In this document: positions 18,622-29,613 of the stretch, piece by piece | Layout of the letters: each line of letters starts with the position of its first letter | Position numbering within the stretch: the first letter of the stretch is position 1 | Assembly: GCF_004793765.1 (NCBI RefSeq) | Contig: NZ_SRYM01000011.1 | Coordinates: 35,421-99,420, forward strand | Reading direction: 5' to 3' | Source: Parabacteroides distasonis | GTDB lineage: Bacteria > Bacteroidota > Bacteroidia > Bacteroidales > Tannerellaceae | DNA length: 64,000 nucleotides | Made by a program: the position numbers and the translations under genes | The notes under the pieces: generated by a model | What the model was told of the DNA's origin: nothing | Database searches by the model: none | Seen by the model: the letters and a program-made list of their open reading frames with translations, nothing else

Positions 18622-21600
18622 ATGGTAAAAAATTATTATTACCAACAGGGAAGGCATATTCCTACCCTAGGGTTGGTTCCCAAAGTCGCAAGAACCATGA
18701 AGTTAACCTGTTTGTTGCTTTGTTTATCTATTGGATTTGTATTTGCCAATCAGTCACAAGCCCAAAGAAATGTATTATCTCTAGATCTATCAGAGACTAC
18801 TGTTTCTGATGTTTTGGAAACTTTGGAGAAGCAAACCGATTTTCATTTCTTTTATAATAGTAAACTAGTTGATGTCAATCGTAGGATATCGGTGAATGTT
18901 AAAGGACAAGATCTTTTTTCTGTCCTAAATCAAATCTTTAAAGATACAAATATTCTTTACAAGGTGGTCGATAAAGACGTTATACTTACAGTTGCGGACT
19001 CCAAGAGTACAGCTCAAGATGGTCGTAAGGTGACAGGTAAAGTAACGGATAGCAGAGGTGAAGCTATAATCGGTGTGAACGTTATTGAAAAGGGAACTAC
19101 AAATGGGACGATTACAGATATTGGCGGAAACTATAGTATTGATGTTCCTTCTGGAGCTATATTGGTGTTTTCATATATCGGGTATGTTTCTAAAGATGTA
19201 TTAGTAGGGAATAATTCTGTTGTGAACGCTACGTTGTCTGAGGATATGCAATCGTTGGATGAAGTGGTTGTCGTGAGCTATGGTACACAAAAGAAGAGAG
19301 ACTTGACTGGATCTGTTTCTAAGGTCAATGCGGACGAATTATCAAGTATACCGGTAGGGCAGCTCGGGCAAAAATTGCAAGGGCAAGTTGCAGGTGTGCA
19401 GATCAATCAAGTTTCAGGAATGCCGGGTCAAGGTATGGCATTCCGTATTCGTGGAGCTGCCTCTATAAATGGAGGTAATGAACCATTGTTTGTGGTGGAT
19501 GGACTACCGATATCAACCGGGTTAAATAATATCAATCCGGATGAAATAGAATCTTTCTCTATATTGAAAGATGCTGCGGCAACTTCTCTGTATGGTTCGA
19601 GAGCCGCAAATGGAGTTGTCTTGATTACCACGAAACGAGGAAAACAAGGTCGGACGGAAGTGAGCTTAAATGCTTCGTATGGAATACAATCGATCCGGGG
19701 ATTAAAAGAGCCAGATGTAATGAACGCACGTGAATTTGCTCAATTCCAAAAAGAATTTTATGAGGACAAGGCTAAATATGAAGGCTATACGGAAGGTGTC
19801 CCAGAGGCTTATCAACATCCAGAGCAATATGGGGAAGGTACGAACTGGTATAAAGAATTAACTCATTCGGCTCCTGTTCAAAATTATAGCTTAAGTATTT
19901 CGGCAAGTAAGGATAAATTCAATTCTGCGATTGTCTTAGGTTACTTCCGTCAAGATGGTGTTTTGTATAATACTAATTTTGAGCGTTTCTCTCTTCGTGC
20001 GAATAATGATTATCAAGTGAATGATCGTTTGAAATTAGGCTTGAATATAGCTCCGACATTACAATTGGCAAAAAATCAAACGATTGACGGACAACGTAAT
20101 TTGCTGAGTGCCGCTACATTAGCTTCTCCATTGTTAAGTCCTTATGATGCAAATGGAGATTATGTTTTGGCTTTGAATGCGCCTAATATGTTTCCACAGC
20201 CAAACTGGCGACGGGTATTAGATGAAAAGATTGATCAGAGGAAAACGATAACGGTTTTGAGCAATATGTTTGCGGAGCTGGATATTTGGAATGGCATCAA
20301 GTATAAATTTCAAGCTGGAGTAGATATTGGATCGAATAATTTACGTGACTTTACTCCATCCACTGCAGGAGGTGCTTTTAATATTGCACCCCCTCAGAAG
20401 GCAACAGCTAATTTTAATACGGGCTTCTATTATAACTGGACGGTTGAAAACATGTTGATGTATAATAAGACAATTAAAGATCATAGTATAGATGCTTTGA
20501 TTGGCTATACTGCACAAAAATATACGTGGGAAGGTTCAGATTTGTCAGGAACAGATTTTCCAGATGATGATATCTCTTGGATTGATGCTGCGGCTACTAA
20601 AAATGGAACTAGTACGATGCAACAATGGGCGATGGCTTCTTTCATTGGAAGGGCTAACTATAGCTTTAAGGATAGATATTTGTTGCAAGTAACTTTCCGT
20701 CGTGATGGTTGTTCTCGTTTTGGCTCAGGAAATAAATATGCGAATTTTCCTTCAGTCTCTGCAGGATGGATTGCCTCTGACGAGGCATTTATGCAGCCGA
20801 TGTCTCAAATATTGAATTATTTGAAGGTCCGTGCGAGCTATGGTTTGACTGGTAATTATAATATTGACAATTATAATTATCTAGCTCGGGTTGCTAAGGC
20901 AAATTATGTTTTAGGGGGAGCTTTAGCACCGGGTAAAGCTTTGGAAAGCCTGAGGAATAATGAATTAACTTGGGAAGAGACAAAACAGCTGGATTTGGGT
21001 ATTGATCTTGGTTTCTTGAATGATCGTATTTTTGTGATGTATGATTATTATTTGAAACGGACGGACGGAATGTTGTATCAAACGGATATTCCTGCAGCTA
21101 CAGGTTTTTGGGATATACAATCCAATATGGGGGATTTCAAGATATGGGGGCATGAGATAACCATTACATCTCGTAATCTTGTAAATGAATTTAAATGGAC
21201 TACTAATCTTAATGTTTCTTTCAACAGAAATAAAATCTTAAAATTAGGTACGGAAAATGCTCCGATTGGAGGATATGAGACTTATGGTGATTTTAATCGA
21301 TTAGAAGTTGGACAACCGATTGGTGCTTTGTTCGGGTATATTTATGATGGAGTATACATGACGGAACAAGAATTAAATTCCCAACCTAAACATGCTACAT
21401 CAGAGATTGGAACCGCTCGGATGGTGGACGTAAATAATGATAAAAGAATTGACGCTGATGACAGGACGATTATAGGAAATCCTACTCCTGATGCTATTTT
21501 TGGTATGACTAATGAATTCCAATATAAGAATTTTGATTTGAGTATATTACTTCAAGGTCAGATTGGTGGAGATATAATGAATGCCAATTATGAGAATACG

Positions 21601-21987
21601 GAAAATCTAGATGGTGTGTTCAATGTCCGTAAATATGTACAAGACAGATGGCGTTCACCGGAGAATCCGGGCAATGGTATTGTTCCGCGTACAAAATCAG
21701 GGACTACAGAGTTATTCCGTTTGGGGCATAGTGGACAAGTGTATGACGCTTCATATTTGGCGATCAAAAATGTTACTTTGGGGTATACGATTCCATTTAC
21801 TCCTAATCATTATATATCAAAACTTCGTGTGTATTTGACTGCCCAACAACTTGCCGTTTTTACGAAATATCCGGGTCTTAGCCCAGAAGTTAGTCAAAAT
21901 GGAATGGATTGGAGAGGATTAGGCGTAGATCGTACGGCTTATCCAGTTCCTAGAACATTTAGTATTGGGTGTAATATAACTTTCTAA
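18622..21987 (+). CDS. SusC-type TonB-dependent outer-membrane transporter with STN domain
   Basis: This SusC-family importer carries glycan oligomers across the outer membrane with its SusD lid. The 1121-residue protein has an N-terminal helix and signal peptide (MKLTCLLLCLSIGFVFANQSQAQ after a 25-residue extension). An STN domain follows (TVSDVLETLEKQTDFHFFYNSKLV), the part that signals to FecR. Next are a carboxypeptidase-regulatory-like domain (VTGKVTDSRGEAIIGVNV), a TonB box region (LDEVVVVSYGTQKK), the plug (FRIRGAASINGGNEPLFVVDG) and a full barrel ending in NITF. The STN domain fits control by the adjacent sigma/FecR pair. Long N-terminal extensions are common in this subgroup, so I keep the first Met. 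Confidence 0.95.
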   Translation: MVKNYYYQQGRHIPTLGLVPKVARTMKLTCLLLCLSIGFVFANQSQAQRNVLSLDLSETTVSDVLETLEKQTDFHFFYNSKLVDVNRRISVNVKGQDLFSVLNQIFKDTNILYKVVDKDVILTVADSKSTAQDGRKVTGKVTDSRGEAIIGVNVIEKGTTNGTITDIGGNYSIDVPSGAILVFSYIGYVSKDVLVGNNSVVNATLSEDMQSLDEVVVVSYGTQKKRDLTGSVSKVNADELSSIPVGQLGQKLQGQVAGVQINQVSGMPGQGMAFRIRGAASINGGNEPLFVVDGLPISTGLNNINPDEIESFSILKDAAATSLYGSRAANGVVLITTKRGKQGRTEVSLNASYGIQSIRGLKEPDVMNAREFAQFQKEFYEDKAKYEGYTEGVPEAYQHPEQYGEGTNWYKELTHSAPVQNYSLSISASKDKFNSAIVLGYFRQDGVLYNTNFERFSLRANNDYQVNDRLKLGLNIAPTLQLAKNQTIDGQRNLLSAATLASPLLSPYDANGDYVLALNAPNMFPQPNWRRVLDEKIDQRKTITVLSNMFAELDIWNGIKYKFQAGVDIGSNNLRDFTPSTAGGAFNIAPPQKATANFNTGFYYNWTVENMLMYNKTIKDHSIDALIGYTAQKYTWEGSDLSGTDFPDDDISWIDAAATKNGTSTMQQWAMASFIGRANYSFKDRYLLQVTFRRDGCSRFGSGNKYANFPSVSAGWIASDEAFMQPMSQILNYLKVRASYGLTGNYNIDNYNYLARVAKANYVLGGALAPGKALESLRNNELTWEETKQLDLGIDLGFLNDRIFVMYDYYLKRTDGMLYQTDIPAATGFWDIQSNMGDFKIWGHEITITSRNLVNEFKWTTNLNVSFNRNKILKLGTENAPIGGYETYGDFNRLEVGQPIGALFGYIYDGVYMTEQELNSQPKHATSEIGTARMVDVNNDKRIDADDRTIIGNPTPDAIFGMTNEFQYKNFDLSILLQGQIGGDIMNANYENTENLDGVFNVRKYVQDRWRSPENPGNGIVPRTKSGTTELFRLGHSGQVYDASYLAIKNVTLGYTIPFTPNHYISKLRVYLTAQQLAVFTKYPGLSPEVSQNGMDWRGLGVDRTAYPVPRTFSIGCNITF

Positions 21988-22011
21988 GAATCTGTATAAA
22001 ATAAATGAATT

Positions 22012-23532
22012 ATGAAGAAGTTAATAAGTATATGTATAACTACTTTGTTTTTAAGCTCTTGTTCTGGTGATTTTTTAGATTTGGCACCTCAGCATACAGG
22101 AAGTGAATCTACTTTTTTTAAGACGGAAGAGCATTTTACGCAAGCCATTAATGGAGCATATCAAAGATTACGTGATGTTCATGGCGTTTATGGGACATTA
22201 ATGTCCGAAATGCGTGCCGATAATACTCATTATATCCGCTTTGAGGCGGATAGGGCACAACGTCAATATGAGGAAGTGGCAGATTTTACAAATGATGAGC
22301 AGAATATTGTAACTGATGATATGTATTATAACTGTTTTTCTGGCATTTCTAGGGTAAACTCTATATTGGATCGTATCGAGGGAATGGAATTTTCAGAAGA
22401 ATTTAAAAATCATATAATAGGGCAAGCGAAGTTTTTGAGAGGGTATTACTATTTTCAATTAGTTCAGTATTTTGGAGGAGTTCCTTTATATTTACATGAG
22501 GTAATCGGTGTTAATGATGCGTTTTTGGCTCGTTCTTCTGAGGAGGAGGTTTACAAGATAATTTTGAGTGATGTAAATGATGCCGTTGCTAAACTTCCTG
22601 TTGTTAGTTTTCCACAAAATGGTTCTGCTACACAAGGTTCTGCACGTATGCTATTGGCCTATGTCTTGATGACAATGCCCTCTCGGGATTATGTTGGAGC
22701 AGAAGCTCAATTAAGGGAAATACTGAAGATGGGATATGAATTACAAACAAATTATGCGTCAGTCTTTGAACCCTCGAATAAGAATAGCAAAGAATCTATT
22801 TTTGAAGTCCAGTTTCAACAGGGGGATCAAGGACAGGAAAGCAACTGGTTGTATTATTTTATACCGAGAACAAGTGAGGCTGAGATTATAACAGGCGTTC
22901 CCGCAAGTAATACACTTAGCGATGCTGGCTGGAATATACCCACACAGGAGATGGTCGATTCTTATGAAGAGGGGGACTTGCGTGTAGATCCTTCGGTTTC
23001 TGTAATAGCAGGACATAATGATGAGTATGGACGTTTTGTATATGATAAAGTTTTTAATGTAGGGGATCTTGGAATTAAGGACTATCCTATATCTTATTAT
23101 TTTATCAACAAATATCATCATGCTCATTCAAAAGTGAAAAATACGGATGATAATTGGCCTGTTTATCGGTATTCGGATGCTCTTCTTTTACTTGCGGAAT
23201 GTTTGGTAGAACAAGGTAAGGCGGGAGAAGCTGTAACATTCGTAAATCAAGTTCGCCAACGAGCAGGATTAAAGGCTTTGTCTATGGTAAATGCTGATAT
23301 TGTCGCGAAAGAGCGTCGGCATGAATTAGCTTTTGAAGGTCATAGATGGCAGGATTTACTCCGTACAGGAAAGGCTATAGAAGTAATGTCTGAATATGGA
23401 AAACGTATGAAGTCTTTATATCCGTATTTAACAGAAAGAACTTATCAGGTAACAAAAGAAAAATTAGTGTTCCCGATACCTTATCGTGAACTTCAAATTA
23501 ATTCTTTGCTTGAGCAAAACACGGGATATTGA
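22012..23532 (+). CDS. SusD/RagB-family glycan-binding lipoprotein
   Basis: This surface lipoprotein caps the SusC barrel and binds the glycan. The 506 residues begin with a lipoprotein signal (MKKLISICITTLFLSSCSGDFLDLAP) with Cys17 as the probable lipidation site. TPR-like helical SusD motifs follow (AKFLRGYYYFQLVQYFGGVPLYL). The C-terminal RagB/SusD signature is present (RRHELAFEGHRWQDLLRTGKA). It starts 25 bp after susC. It ends 19 bp before a stem-loop that separates the binding/transport pair from the enzymes. Confidence 0.95.
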   Translation: MKKLISICITTLFLSSCSGDFLDLAPQHTGSESTFFKTEEHFTQAINGAYQRLRDVHGVYGTLMSEMRADNTHYIRFEADRAQRQYEEVADFTNDEQNIVTDDMYYNCFSGISRVNSILDRIEGMEFSEEFKNHIIGQAKFLRGYYYFQLVQYFGGVPLYLHEVIGVNDAFLARSSEEEVYKIILSDVNDAVAKLPVVSFPQNGSATQGSARMLLAYVLMTMPSRDYVGAEAQLREILKMGYELQTNYASVFEPSNKNSKESIFEVQFQQGDQGQESNWLYYFIPRTSEAEIITGVPASNTLSDAGWNIPTQEMVDSYEEGDLRVDPSVSVIAGHNDEYGRFVYDKVFNVGDLGIKDYPISYYFINKYHHAHSKVKNTDDNWPVYRYSDALLLLAECLVEQGKAGEAVTFVNQVRQRAGLKALSMVNADIVAKERRHELAFEGHRWQDLLRTGKAIEVMSEYGKRMKSLYPYLTERTYQVTKEKLVFPIPYRELQINSLLEQNTGY

Positions 23533-23550
23533 TTAGTAAAAAATGAATTT

Positions 23551-23578
23551 GTTCCGGAGGCGCTTTGTTCTCCGGAAC
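23551..23578 (+). other. Stem-loop between susD and the first glycosidase
   Basis: GTTCCGGAG at 23551-23559 pairs perfectly with CTCCGGAAC at 23570-23578 around a 10-nt loop. No T run follows, so it is more likely a partial attenuator or stability element than a full terminator. Confidence 0.6.
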
Positions 23579-23650
23579 GAATAGAAATACTATCTTTACC
23601 ATTATTTGTTAACTGAAAGGTCTCTAGGGGCTACTAATTATTTAAAGTTT

Positions 23651-26600
23651 ATGAAACAACGACTTTTCTTACTGTTCTGTTTACCATTTCTTATGCCTTC
23701 CATAAATTTTGCACAATCTCAAAAGTATAAGGGATATCCAAGACGGGGAGGAGATATTGATGTCTTATCCGGCTTTCAGAATCCCCCTAAAGGATATGGG
23801 AATGTTCCTTTCTATTGGTGGAATGGAGACCGTTTGGATAAAGAGCGGTTAAAAGAACAATTGGATATCCTTTCTTCTTCTGCGACAGACGGTTTTGCGG
23901 TTAGTTATATACATACAGATCCGAAAGTGGATACCTTGTTCAATAAAGACGGGTATGGCCTATATGGACGGACTGAGCCCGGTGAACCTGCTGTATTTTC
24001 AGATGAGTGGTGGAATATCTGGAAATGGTTTTCGGGAGAATGCGCTCAACGTGGATTAGGGATTGGACTAGATGATTATACAGTTGGCTGGATTGGAAAC
24101 GGCTATTATCCGGATGAATTGGATACTATGGATATCTTTAAAGGATATAAAGGAGAGTTGGAGATAAATGCAATTCCTGTAAAAAAGGATGAGGTTTTCC
24201 AATATGATGTTCCGGCGGATTTAGTGGCTGTTGTCGCTTGGCCCGGTAAGATTAATCTCGAAACTAGCATTAAGAATGGGCAGATTATTTGGAAATCTCC
24301 TATAAGAGAGGATGTGAATGTCTATGTTATTAAGGCAAAGAATAAATATGTCCTTCATCCGGATTATGGGAAGACTTTGGTTGATGTCTATTTTAATCGT
24401 TTTGAAAATAAGATGGACTCTGTGGGAAAGGCTGGCATGAATTACTTTTTTCAGGATGAATTATCTTATCCAATCAGTATGATGTCTTGGTCTGATGATT
24501 TTCAGTCGGAGTTTCAAAAACGAAAAGGATATGACATAACCCCGTATTTACCCGCATTGAAAGAATATATAGGCCCGATTACTCCCAAGATTCGATTAGA
24601 TTATGCGGAGGTTTTAATGGATTTGTCTGAAGAACGTTATTACCAACCGATTTATGAATGGCATGCTAAGAGAGGGCTAATATATGGTTGCGATAATTTA
24701 GGACGTGGACGAAATCCATTATCTTATGTTGATTATTTCCGTGCGATCAGTTGGTTTACTGCTCCGGGAAATGATGCTCCATCTATGGGTTCCAGCTTTT
24801 TGGAGACGAAAGTTTCGAGTTCTATAGCGCATTTATATAATCGTCCAAGAACTTGGCTAGAAGCTTTTCATAGTATGGGTTGGGGGAGCTCCGGTGCATG
24901 GTTGACTCAACAAATAGATCATCATTTTATGGCTGGTGGTAATTTAGTTTGTATGCATGGTTTGTATTATTCAACTCATGGTGGTTGGTGGGAATGGGCT
25001 CCGCCTTGTTTCCATTTTCGTATGCCTTATTGGCCTCATATGAAAACTTGGTTGAAATATACGGAAAGAATGAGTTATCTGTTGAGCCAAGGAGAGCATG
25101 TTTGTGATATAGCCCTCATGTATCCGACTGAATCCATGCAAGCATATCCAGATATGACAGCCGATACAACATTTAATTTGGCTATGAAGTTAAGTGCTGC
25201 TGGATTGGATTATGACTTTATTGATTTTCGTTCTTTAAGGCAAGCCTCTTTTGACAAAAGTTCGTTGCATATAATGAATGAGAAGTATAAAGTAATGGTT
25301 ATAGCAGGAATGAAAGCGATGCATTTTTCTTCTTTGCAAAAACTTAGGGATTATTACAGGGCTGGTGGCATTATTCTGGCAACAGGGGAGTTACCCTCTG
25401 CTAGTAGTAGAGAAGGTGAACAAGATAAGGAGGTCGACGAAATAGTAAAAGAGATATTCGGTTTGACTGCGATGGAGGCTCGTTCAGGTAAAACGGGGCA
25501 AATGCAAAGGAATGTGGCAAATGGAATTGGGTGGTATATTTCAGATGGTTCGATTGAGAAATGTATCCCTCAATTGATTACACCAGATTTTATTCCTAAT
25601 GAAAATGGAGGTAAAGTGTTGCATCGAAAAGTTGGTGATCGAGATATTTATATGGTAATGAATGTGGATAAGAACTCTGAGTGTTTTTTCCGTAATACAG
25701 GCAAAGTGGAATTATGGGATGCTCAAAATGGGACGATACACCCTTATCCTGTTCTTCGCCAGAATGAAAAAGGTACTTGGTTGAAATTGAAAAAAGAATA
25801 TACCAATTCTTATTTAATTGTATTCTCACCGGGCACACCCATTCTAGAAAATATTTTGGAAAAGAAAGAATCCCTTGACTCTGAAATTTTGTTAGATGGA
25901 GAATGGACTGTCAATTTGCTGCCGACATTAAATAATAAATGGGGCGATTTTCGTCTACCCGCATCCAATGAATATATTGGAGCTGAAGCTCGTGTTTTTC
26001 GTTTTATGGCAGAGAACCAAGCTCCTAAGTCTTGGATGGAAAAAGATTTTAAGGATGAGGATTGGGAAGAAGGAATTTATGGATATGGACCTCAATATGA
26101 GACTTATTCGGATTCATTCCCCAATTGGAAAACCGTTTCGTTTTCTTGGCAGTATGGAGTATGGGATAATCCGGGTGCTCAAGGATATCATGGGCTGAAA
26201 GGTAAGATTAGTGATGGCTTCTTTATTTTGGATAGAGGAGGATTGCAAAGGTTTAGGACTTATGTGTATGTAAAGGAGAGTGGAACTTATCGGGTGGAGC
26301 AGATTGGGACATTAGCGGATGTTGTTTTAATAGACGGTGTATTTACCCATGAAAAAATAGAATTGACGCAGGGATGGCATTCTTTGCTCGTTGAGTATGC
26401 GAATACTTGTAAAATAGAATATAAATCTCAAACTGGAGCTTACCATGATGATCGTCCTCGAGGAGCCGTAGTTCTGTTACCAGAGAAAGTAGCAAAACCA
26501 ATAAAACCATCTGCTTATTCGGATGAAATATCGATGTGTTGGGCTAAAACGGAACATTTGTTTTTTGATCCGTACCAAGGAAAGTATAATAGATGGAATT

Positions 26601-27223
26601 ACCGCTTTCAATCAGTTCCGGGATTACAGGAAATGGATTTTGCGATTAGGGGTAAAGACTTGAAAGTGTGGGTTGATGGAAAGGCGCTTCCGGATTCTGC
26701 TATACATCTTCTGAATGAGATGAGTCTGGATGGTATTAACCGATACAAGGTGATTTTTCCGGAGAAAAGGCAAAGAATAGGAACTATCGCTTTTTCAATC
26801 GCAGCTCATATAGGTAATCAAGGGACAGCAGCATTGGCAGAACCTGTAAAATTGAAAACAGGAACAGGTCTGCTTTTGAGAGGAAATTGGGCAAAAACGG
26901 GAGCTCTACGTTGCTATTCTGGAGGTATGATTTATAAACAAAATGTTCGTTTACCAAAGAAATGCTCAGATAAAAAAGTTTTATTGGATTTAGGGGACGT
27001 GGTAGCTACTTGTGAGATAAAGGTTAATGGCCATTCTGCTGGGATTTTAATGAGTCCTCCATACAAAGTGGAGATAAGCCAATTCCTAAAGGAAAGTGCA
27101 AATGAAATTGAGGTGTTGGTTTATAGTACATTAGCTAATCATTATCAAACTCAGCCAACGCCCTATCGTGGAGACCCTAAAGCCGGACTTATAGGCCCGA
27201 TATCTTTGTTGATTTTTAATTAA
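23651..27223 (+). CDS. Large secreted glycoside hydrolase, GH106-like
   Basis: This is a secreted glycosidase of about 1190 residues. The start at 23651 (MKQRLFLLFCLPFLMPSINFAQ) gives a clear signal peptide; the frame is open 15 codons upstream from a TTG. The N-terminal region (FQNPPKGYGNVPFYWWNGDRLDKERLKEQL) has the layout of GH106 rhamnosidases, with a TIM-barrel-like catalytic half. The middle and C-terminal parts look like beta-sandwich modules, ending in a galactose-binding-like domain. Similarity to canonical GH106 is partial and I cannot identify the catalytic acids securely. It leads the enzyme block of PUL1, next to GH78 and a clearer GH106. Confidence 0.75.
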   Translation: MKQRLFLLFCLPFLMPSINFAQSQKYKGYPRRGGDIDVLSGFQNPPKGYGNVPFYWWNGDRLDKERLKEQLDILSSSATDGFAVSYIHTDPKVDTLFNKDGYGLYGRTEPGEPAVFSDEWWNIWKWFSGECAQRGLGIGLDDYTVGWIGNGYYPDELDTMDIFKGYKGELEINAIPVKKDEVFQYDVPADLVAVVAWPGKINLETSIKNGQIIWKSPIREDVNVYVIKAKNKYVLHPDYGKTLVDVYFNRFENKMDSVGKAGMNYFFQDELSYPISMMSWSDDFQSEFQKRKGYDITPYLPALKEYIGPITPKIRLDYAEVLMDLSEERYYQPIYEWHAKRGLIYGCDNLGRGRNPLSYVDYFRAISWFTAPGNDAPSMGSSFLETKVSSSIAHLYNRPRTWLEAFHSMGWGSSGAWLTQQIDHHFMAGGNLVCMHGLYYSTHGGWWEWAPPCFHFRMPYWPHMKTWLKYTERMSYLLSQGEHVCDIALMYPTESMQAYPDMTADTTFNLAMKLSAAGLDYDFIDFRSLRQASFDKSSLHIMNEKYKVMVIAGMKAMHFSSLQKLRDYYRAGGIILATGELPSASSREGEQDKEVDEIVKEIFGLTAMEARSGKTGQMQRNVANGIGWYISDGSIEKCIPQLITPDFIPNENGGKVLHRKVGDRDIYMVMNVDKNSECFFRNTGKVELWDAQNGTIHPYPVLRQNEKGTWLKLKKEYTNSYLIVFSPGTPILENILEKKESLDSEILLDGEWTVNLLPTLNNKWGDFRLPASNEYIGAEARVFRFMAENQAPKSWMEKDFKDEDWEEGIYGYGPQYETYSDSFPNWKTVSFSWQYGVWDNPGAQGYHGLKGKISDGFFILDRGGLQRFRTYVYVKESGTYRVEQIGTLADVVLIDGVFTHEKIELTQGWHSLLVEYANTCKIEYKSQTGAYHDDRPRGAVVLLPEKVAKPIKPSAYSDEISMCWAKTEHLFFDPYQGKYNRWNYRFQSVPGLQEMDFAIRGKDLKVWVDGKALPDSAIHLLNEMSLDGINRYKVIFPEKRQRIGTIAFSIAAHIGNQGTAALAEPVKLKTGTGLLLRGNWAKTGALRCYSGGMIYKQNVRLPKKCSDKKVLLDLGDVVATCEIKVNGHSAGILMSPPYKVEISQFLKESANEIEVLVYSTLANHYQTQPTPYRGDPKAGLIGPISLLIFN

Positions 27224-27240
27224 TTAAAAAGGATTGTACA

Positions 27241-29613
27241 ATGAAATATTTTATATTATTACTGATTTTGCTATGTTGTTCGGTATTTGTGAAAGGACAA
27301 AATCAATATAGTGCGGAACCATCTCCTGTATTGTTAAAAGAACGTTGGGAAGCAGAATGGATTACTTGTCCGGAAAGTTCATTATATGATTACGGCGTTT
27401 ATCACTTTAGGAAAACATTGACATTAGATAGTCAACTAGATTCTTTTATTATAAATATATCGGCTGATAATAGATATCGTTTATTTGTAAATGGGAAACC
27501 GGTTTGTTGGGGACCGGCAAGGGGGGATATTTATCACTGGTATTTTGATACGGTAGATATTGCGTCGTTGTTAAGACCCGGGAAAAATGTATTAGCTGTG
27601 TTGGTTTGGAACTTTGGAAGCTATACTCCGGGAGCACAGATGACTCTGAAGACAGGTTTGATTGTACAAGGAAACTCTTCTTTGGAGGTACAAGCAAACA
27701 CGGATAAATCTTGGAAAGTTTATCATGATCCTGCTTATTCTCCTTCTATAGAGTATTTACAAGATGTTGGATGCAGTGATATTTTGAATGCGTCATTATA
27801 TCCATGGGGCTGGGAAAATTTGGATTATAATGATACCGACTGGATAGAGGTTCGTACGATAGGCCGTGGACAACCTTATGGAATAGGTTCTGGATATGAT
27901 TGGATACTATGCAAAAGAGATATTCCATTTATGGAAGAATCTTTATTACGTATGAACCGAATACGTAGGGCGGAAGGTATTGATTTGCCATCTGATTTCT
28001 TAAAAGGTAAAGCGGAGCTTAAAGTCCCAGCAAATCAGAAGATATCTCTTTTGATTGATCAGGATTTTTTGACAACGGCTTATCCTGAATTGATTGTTTC
28101 GGGGGGGAAGAATAGTCTAGTGAAGTTTACTTATAGTGAAGCCATGTTTAAGGACGGAGAAAAAGCGAACAGAAATGAGATTGATGGACGGGATGTCATA
28201 GGGTTTGTGGATAAATTTTATCCGGATGGAGGCTCGAATCGTCTTTTCCGTCCTTTATGGTTTAGGACTTATCGGTATATTAAACTGGATATCGAGACTA
28301 AGGATGAGCCTTTAGTTCTCCATGATTTGTATGGTATGTATACAGGATATCCATTTAAAGAAAATGCTTCTTTTGATTGCGATCTGGATTTTATGAAACA
28401 AATTTGGGAAACTGGTTGGCGTACGGCACGTTTATGTGCGCACGAAACTTATTTTGATTGCCCATATTATGAGCAGTTACAATATGTGGGCGATACACGT
28501 ATTCAAGCTCTTATTTCTCTTTACGTAGATGGGGATGATCGTTTAATGCGAAAAGCAATTAAGATGTACGATTATTCTCGTTCTTACGAGGGAATTACGA
28601 CAAGTCGTTATCCGAGCCGTGTTCCTCAATATATTCCACCATTCTCTTTATACTGGATTAATATGGTACATGATTATTGGATGTATCGTGATGATCCTGC
28701 TTTTGTGAGAAACTGTATTTCAGGGGTGAAAACAATACTGGAGTGGTTTGCGGATAAAGTGGATAAGGAAACTGGGATGCTAGGGGCTATTCCTCATTGG
28801 AATTTTGTGGATTGGCCAACTCAATGGCCATGGAGCAAAGATAAACCGACAGGTGGAGTTCCTCCGGGAGGAATGACTGGCGGGTCCTCTATCCTTACTT
28901 TGCAGTTAGCTTATACATTAAAGGATGCCGTGGAATTACTGGATCATTTTGGTGAGAAAGATTTGGCCGCTCAATATGACTCATTACGGATTTCTTTATG
29001 TGAAAATACATGGAAGCATTGCTGGGTTGAAAAAAAACAATTGTTATGTGATGATATATTGAAAACAAGTTATAGCCAACATGCTAACATAATGGGGATA
29101 TTGTCTGATGCTATTCCTGTTAAACTTCAGCAAGACTTATTGACACGCTTAGATACGACTTCTTCTTTAATTCAGGCAACTTTCTATTATCGTTTTTATT
29201 TGTTTCGGGCTTTAAAGAAAGTGGGCTTAGCTGATCAATATGTATCTATGTTGAAACCTTGGCAAGATATGTTGGGTATGGGATTAACCACTTTTGCGGA
29301 GAATCCGGAGCCTAGCCGTTCGGATTGCCATGCTTGGAGCGCAAGTCCCGTTTTGGATTTTCTAGCGACAATTTGTGGAGTGGAGCCGGCAGAAGCAGGT
29401 TTCCGTTCTGTAAAAATAGAGCCCCATTTAGGTTGTTTGAATAGAGTAGAGGGAAAAATACCTCATCCATTAGGAAATATTTCTATAATATTAGAAAGGG
29501 AAAATAAAGGCATTAATGGTAAAATTGTATTGCCGGAGGGTTTGTCTGGTCGTTTCATCTGGAATAAACAAACCCTAGTTCTTCATTCTGGACAAAATCT
29601 GATAGATCTATGA
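27241..29613 (+). CDS. Alpha-L-rhamnosidase-type hydrolase (GH78)
   Basis: This predicted exported enzyme releases terminal L-rhamnose. The 790 residues begin with a signal peptide (MKYFILLLILLCCSVFVKGQ). An N-terminal beta-sandwich follows (YRLFVNGKPVCWGPARGD), characteristic of GH78. The (alpha/alpha)6 catalytic domain contains TYFDCPYYEQLQYVGDTRIQ, the position of the family's acidic catalytic segment. The C-terminal beta domain (ATICGVEPAEAGFRSVKIEP) is also typical. It starts 17 bp after the preceding glycosidase, and its stop overlaps the next start (ATGA), so the three enzymes form one operon. Confidence 0.88.
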   Translation: MKYFILLLILLCCSVFVKGQNQYSAEPSPVLLKERWEAEWITCPESSLYDYGVYHFRKTLTLDSQLDSFIINISADNRYRLFVNGKPVCWGPARGDIYHWYFDTVDIASLLRPGKNVLAVLVWNFGSYTPGAQMTLKTGLIVQGNSSLEVQANTDKSWKVYHDPAYSPSIEYLQDVGCSDILNASLYPWGWENLDYNDTDWIEVRTIGRGQPYGIGSGYDWILCKRDIPFMEESLLRMNRIRRAEGIDLPSDFLKGKAELKVPANQKISLLIDQDFLTTAYPELIVSGGKNSLVKFTYSEAMFKDGEKANRNEIDGRDVIGFVDKFYPDGGSNRLFRPLWFRTYRYIKLDIETKDEPLVLHDLYGMYTGYPFKENASFDCDLDFMKQIWETGWRTARLCAHETYFDCPYYEQLQYVGDTRIQALISLYVDGDDRLMRKAIKMYDYSRSYEGITTSRYPSRVPQYIPPFSLYWINMVHDYWMYRDDPAFVRNCISGVKTILEWFADKVDKETGMLGAIPHWNFVDWPTQWPWSKDKPTGGVPPGGMTGGSSILTLQLAYTLKDAVELLDHFGEKDLAAQYDSLRISLCENTWKHCWVEKKQLLCDDILKTSYSQHANIMGILSDAIPVKLQQDLLTRLDTTSSLIQATFYYRFYLFRALKKVGLADQYVSMLKPWQDMLGMGLTTFAENPEPSRSDCHAWSASPVLDFLATICGVEPAEAGFRSVKIEPHLGCLNRVEGKIPHPLGNISIILERENKGINGKIVLPEGLSGRFIWNKQTLVLHSGQNLIDL

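Noticed and set aside
23606..23650. Upstream TTG start for the first PUL1 glycosidase
   Set aside because: The ATG at 23651 places a typical signal peptide at the N-terminus; the extra 15 codons would bury it.
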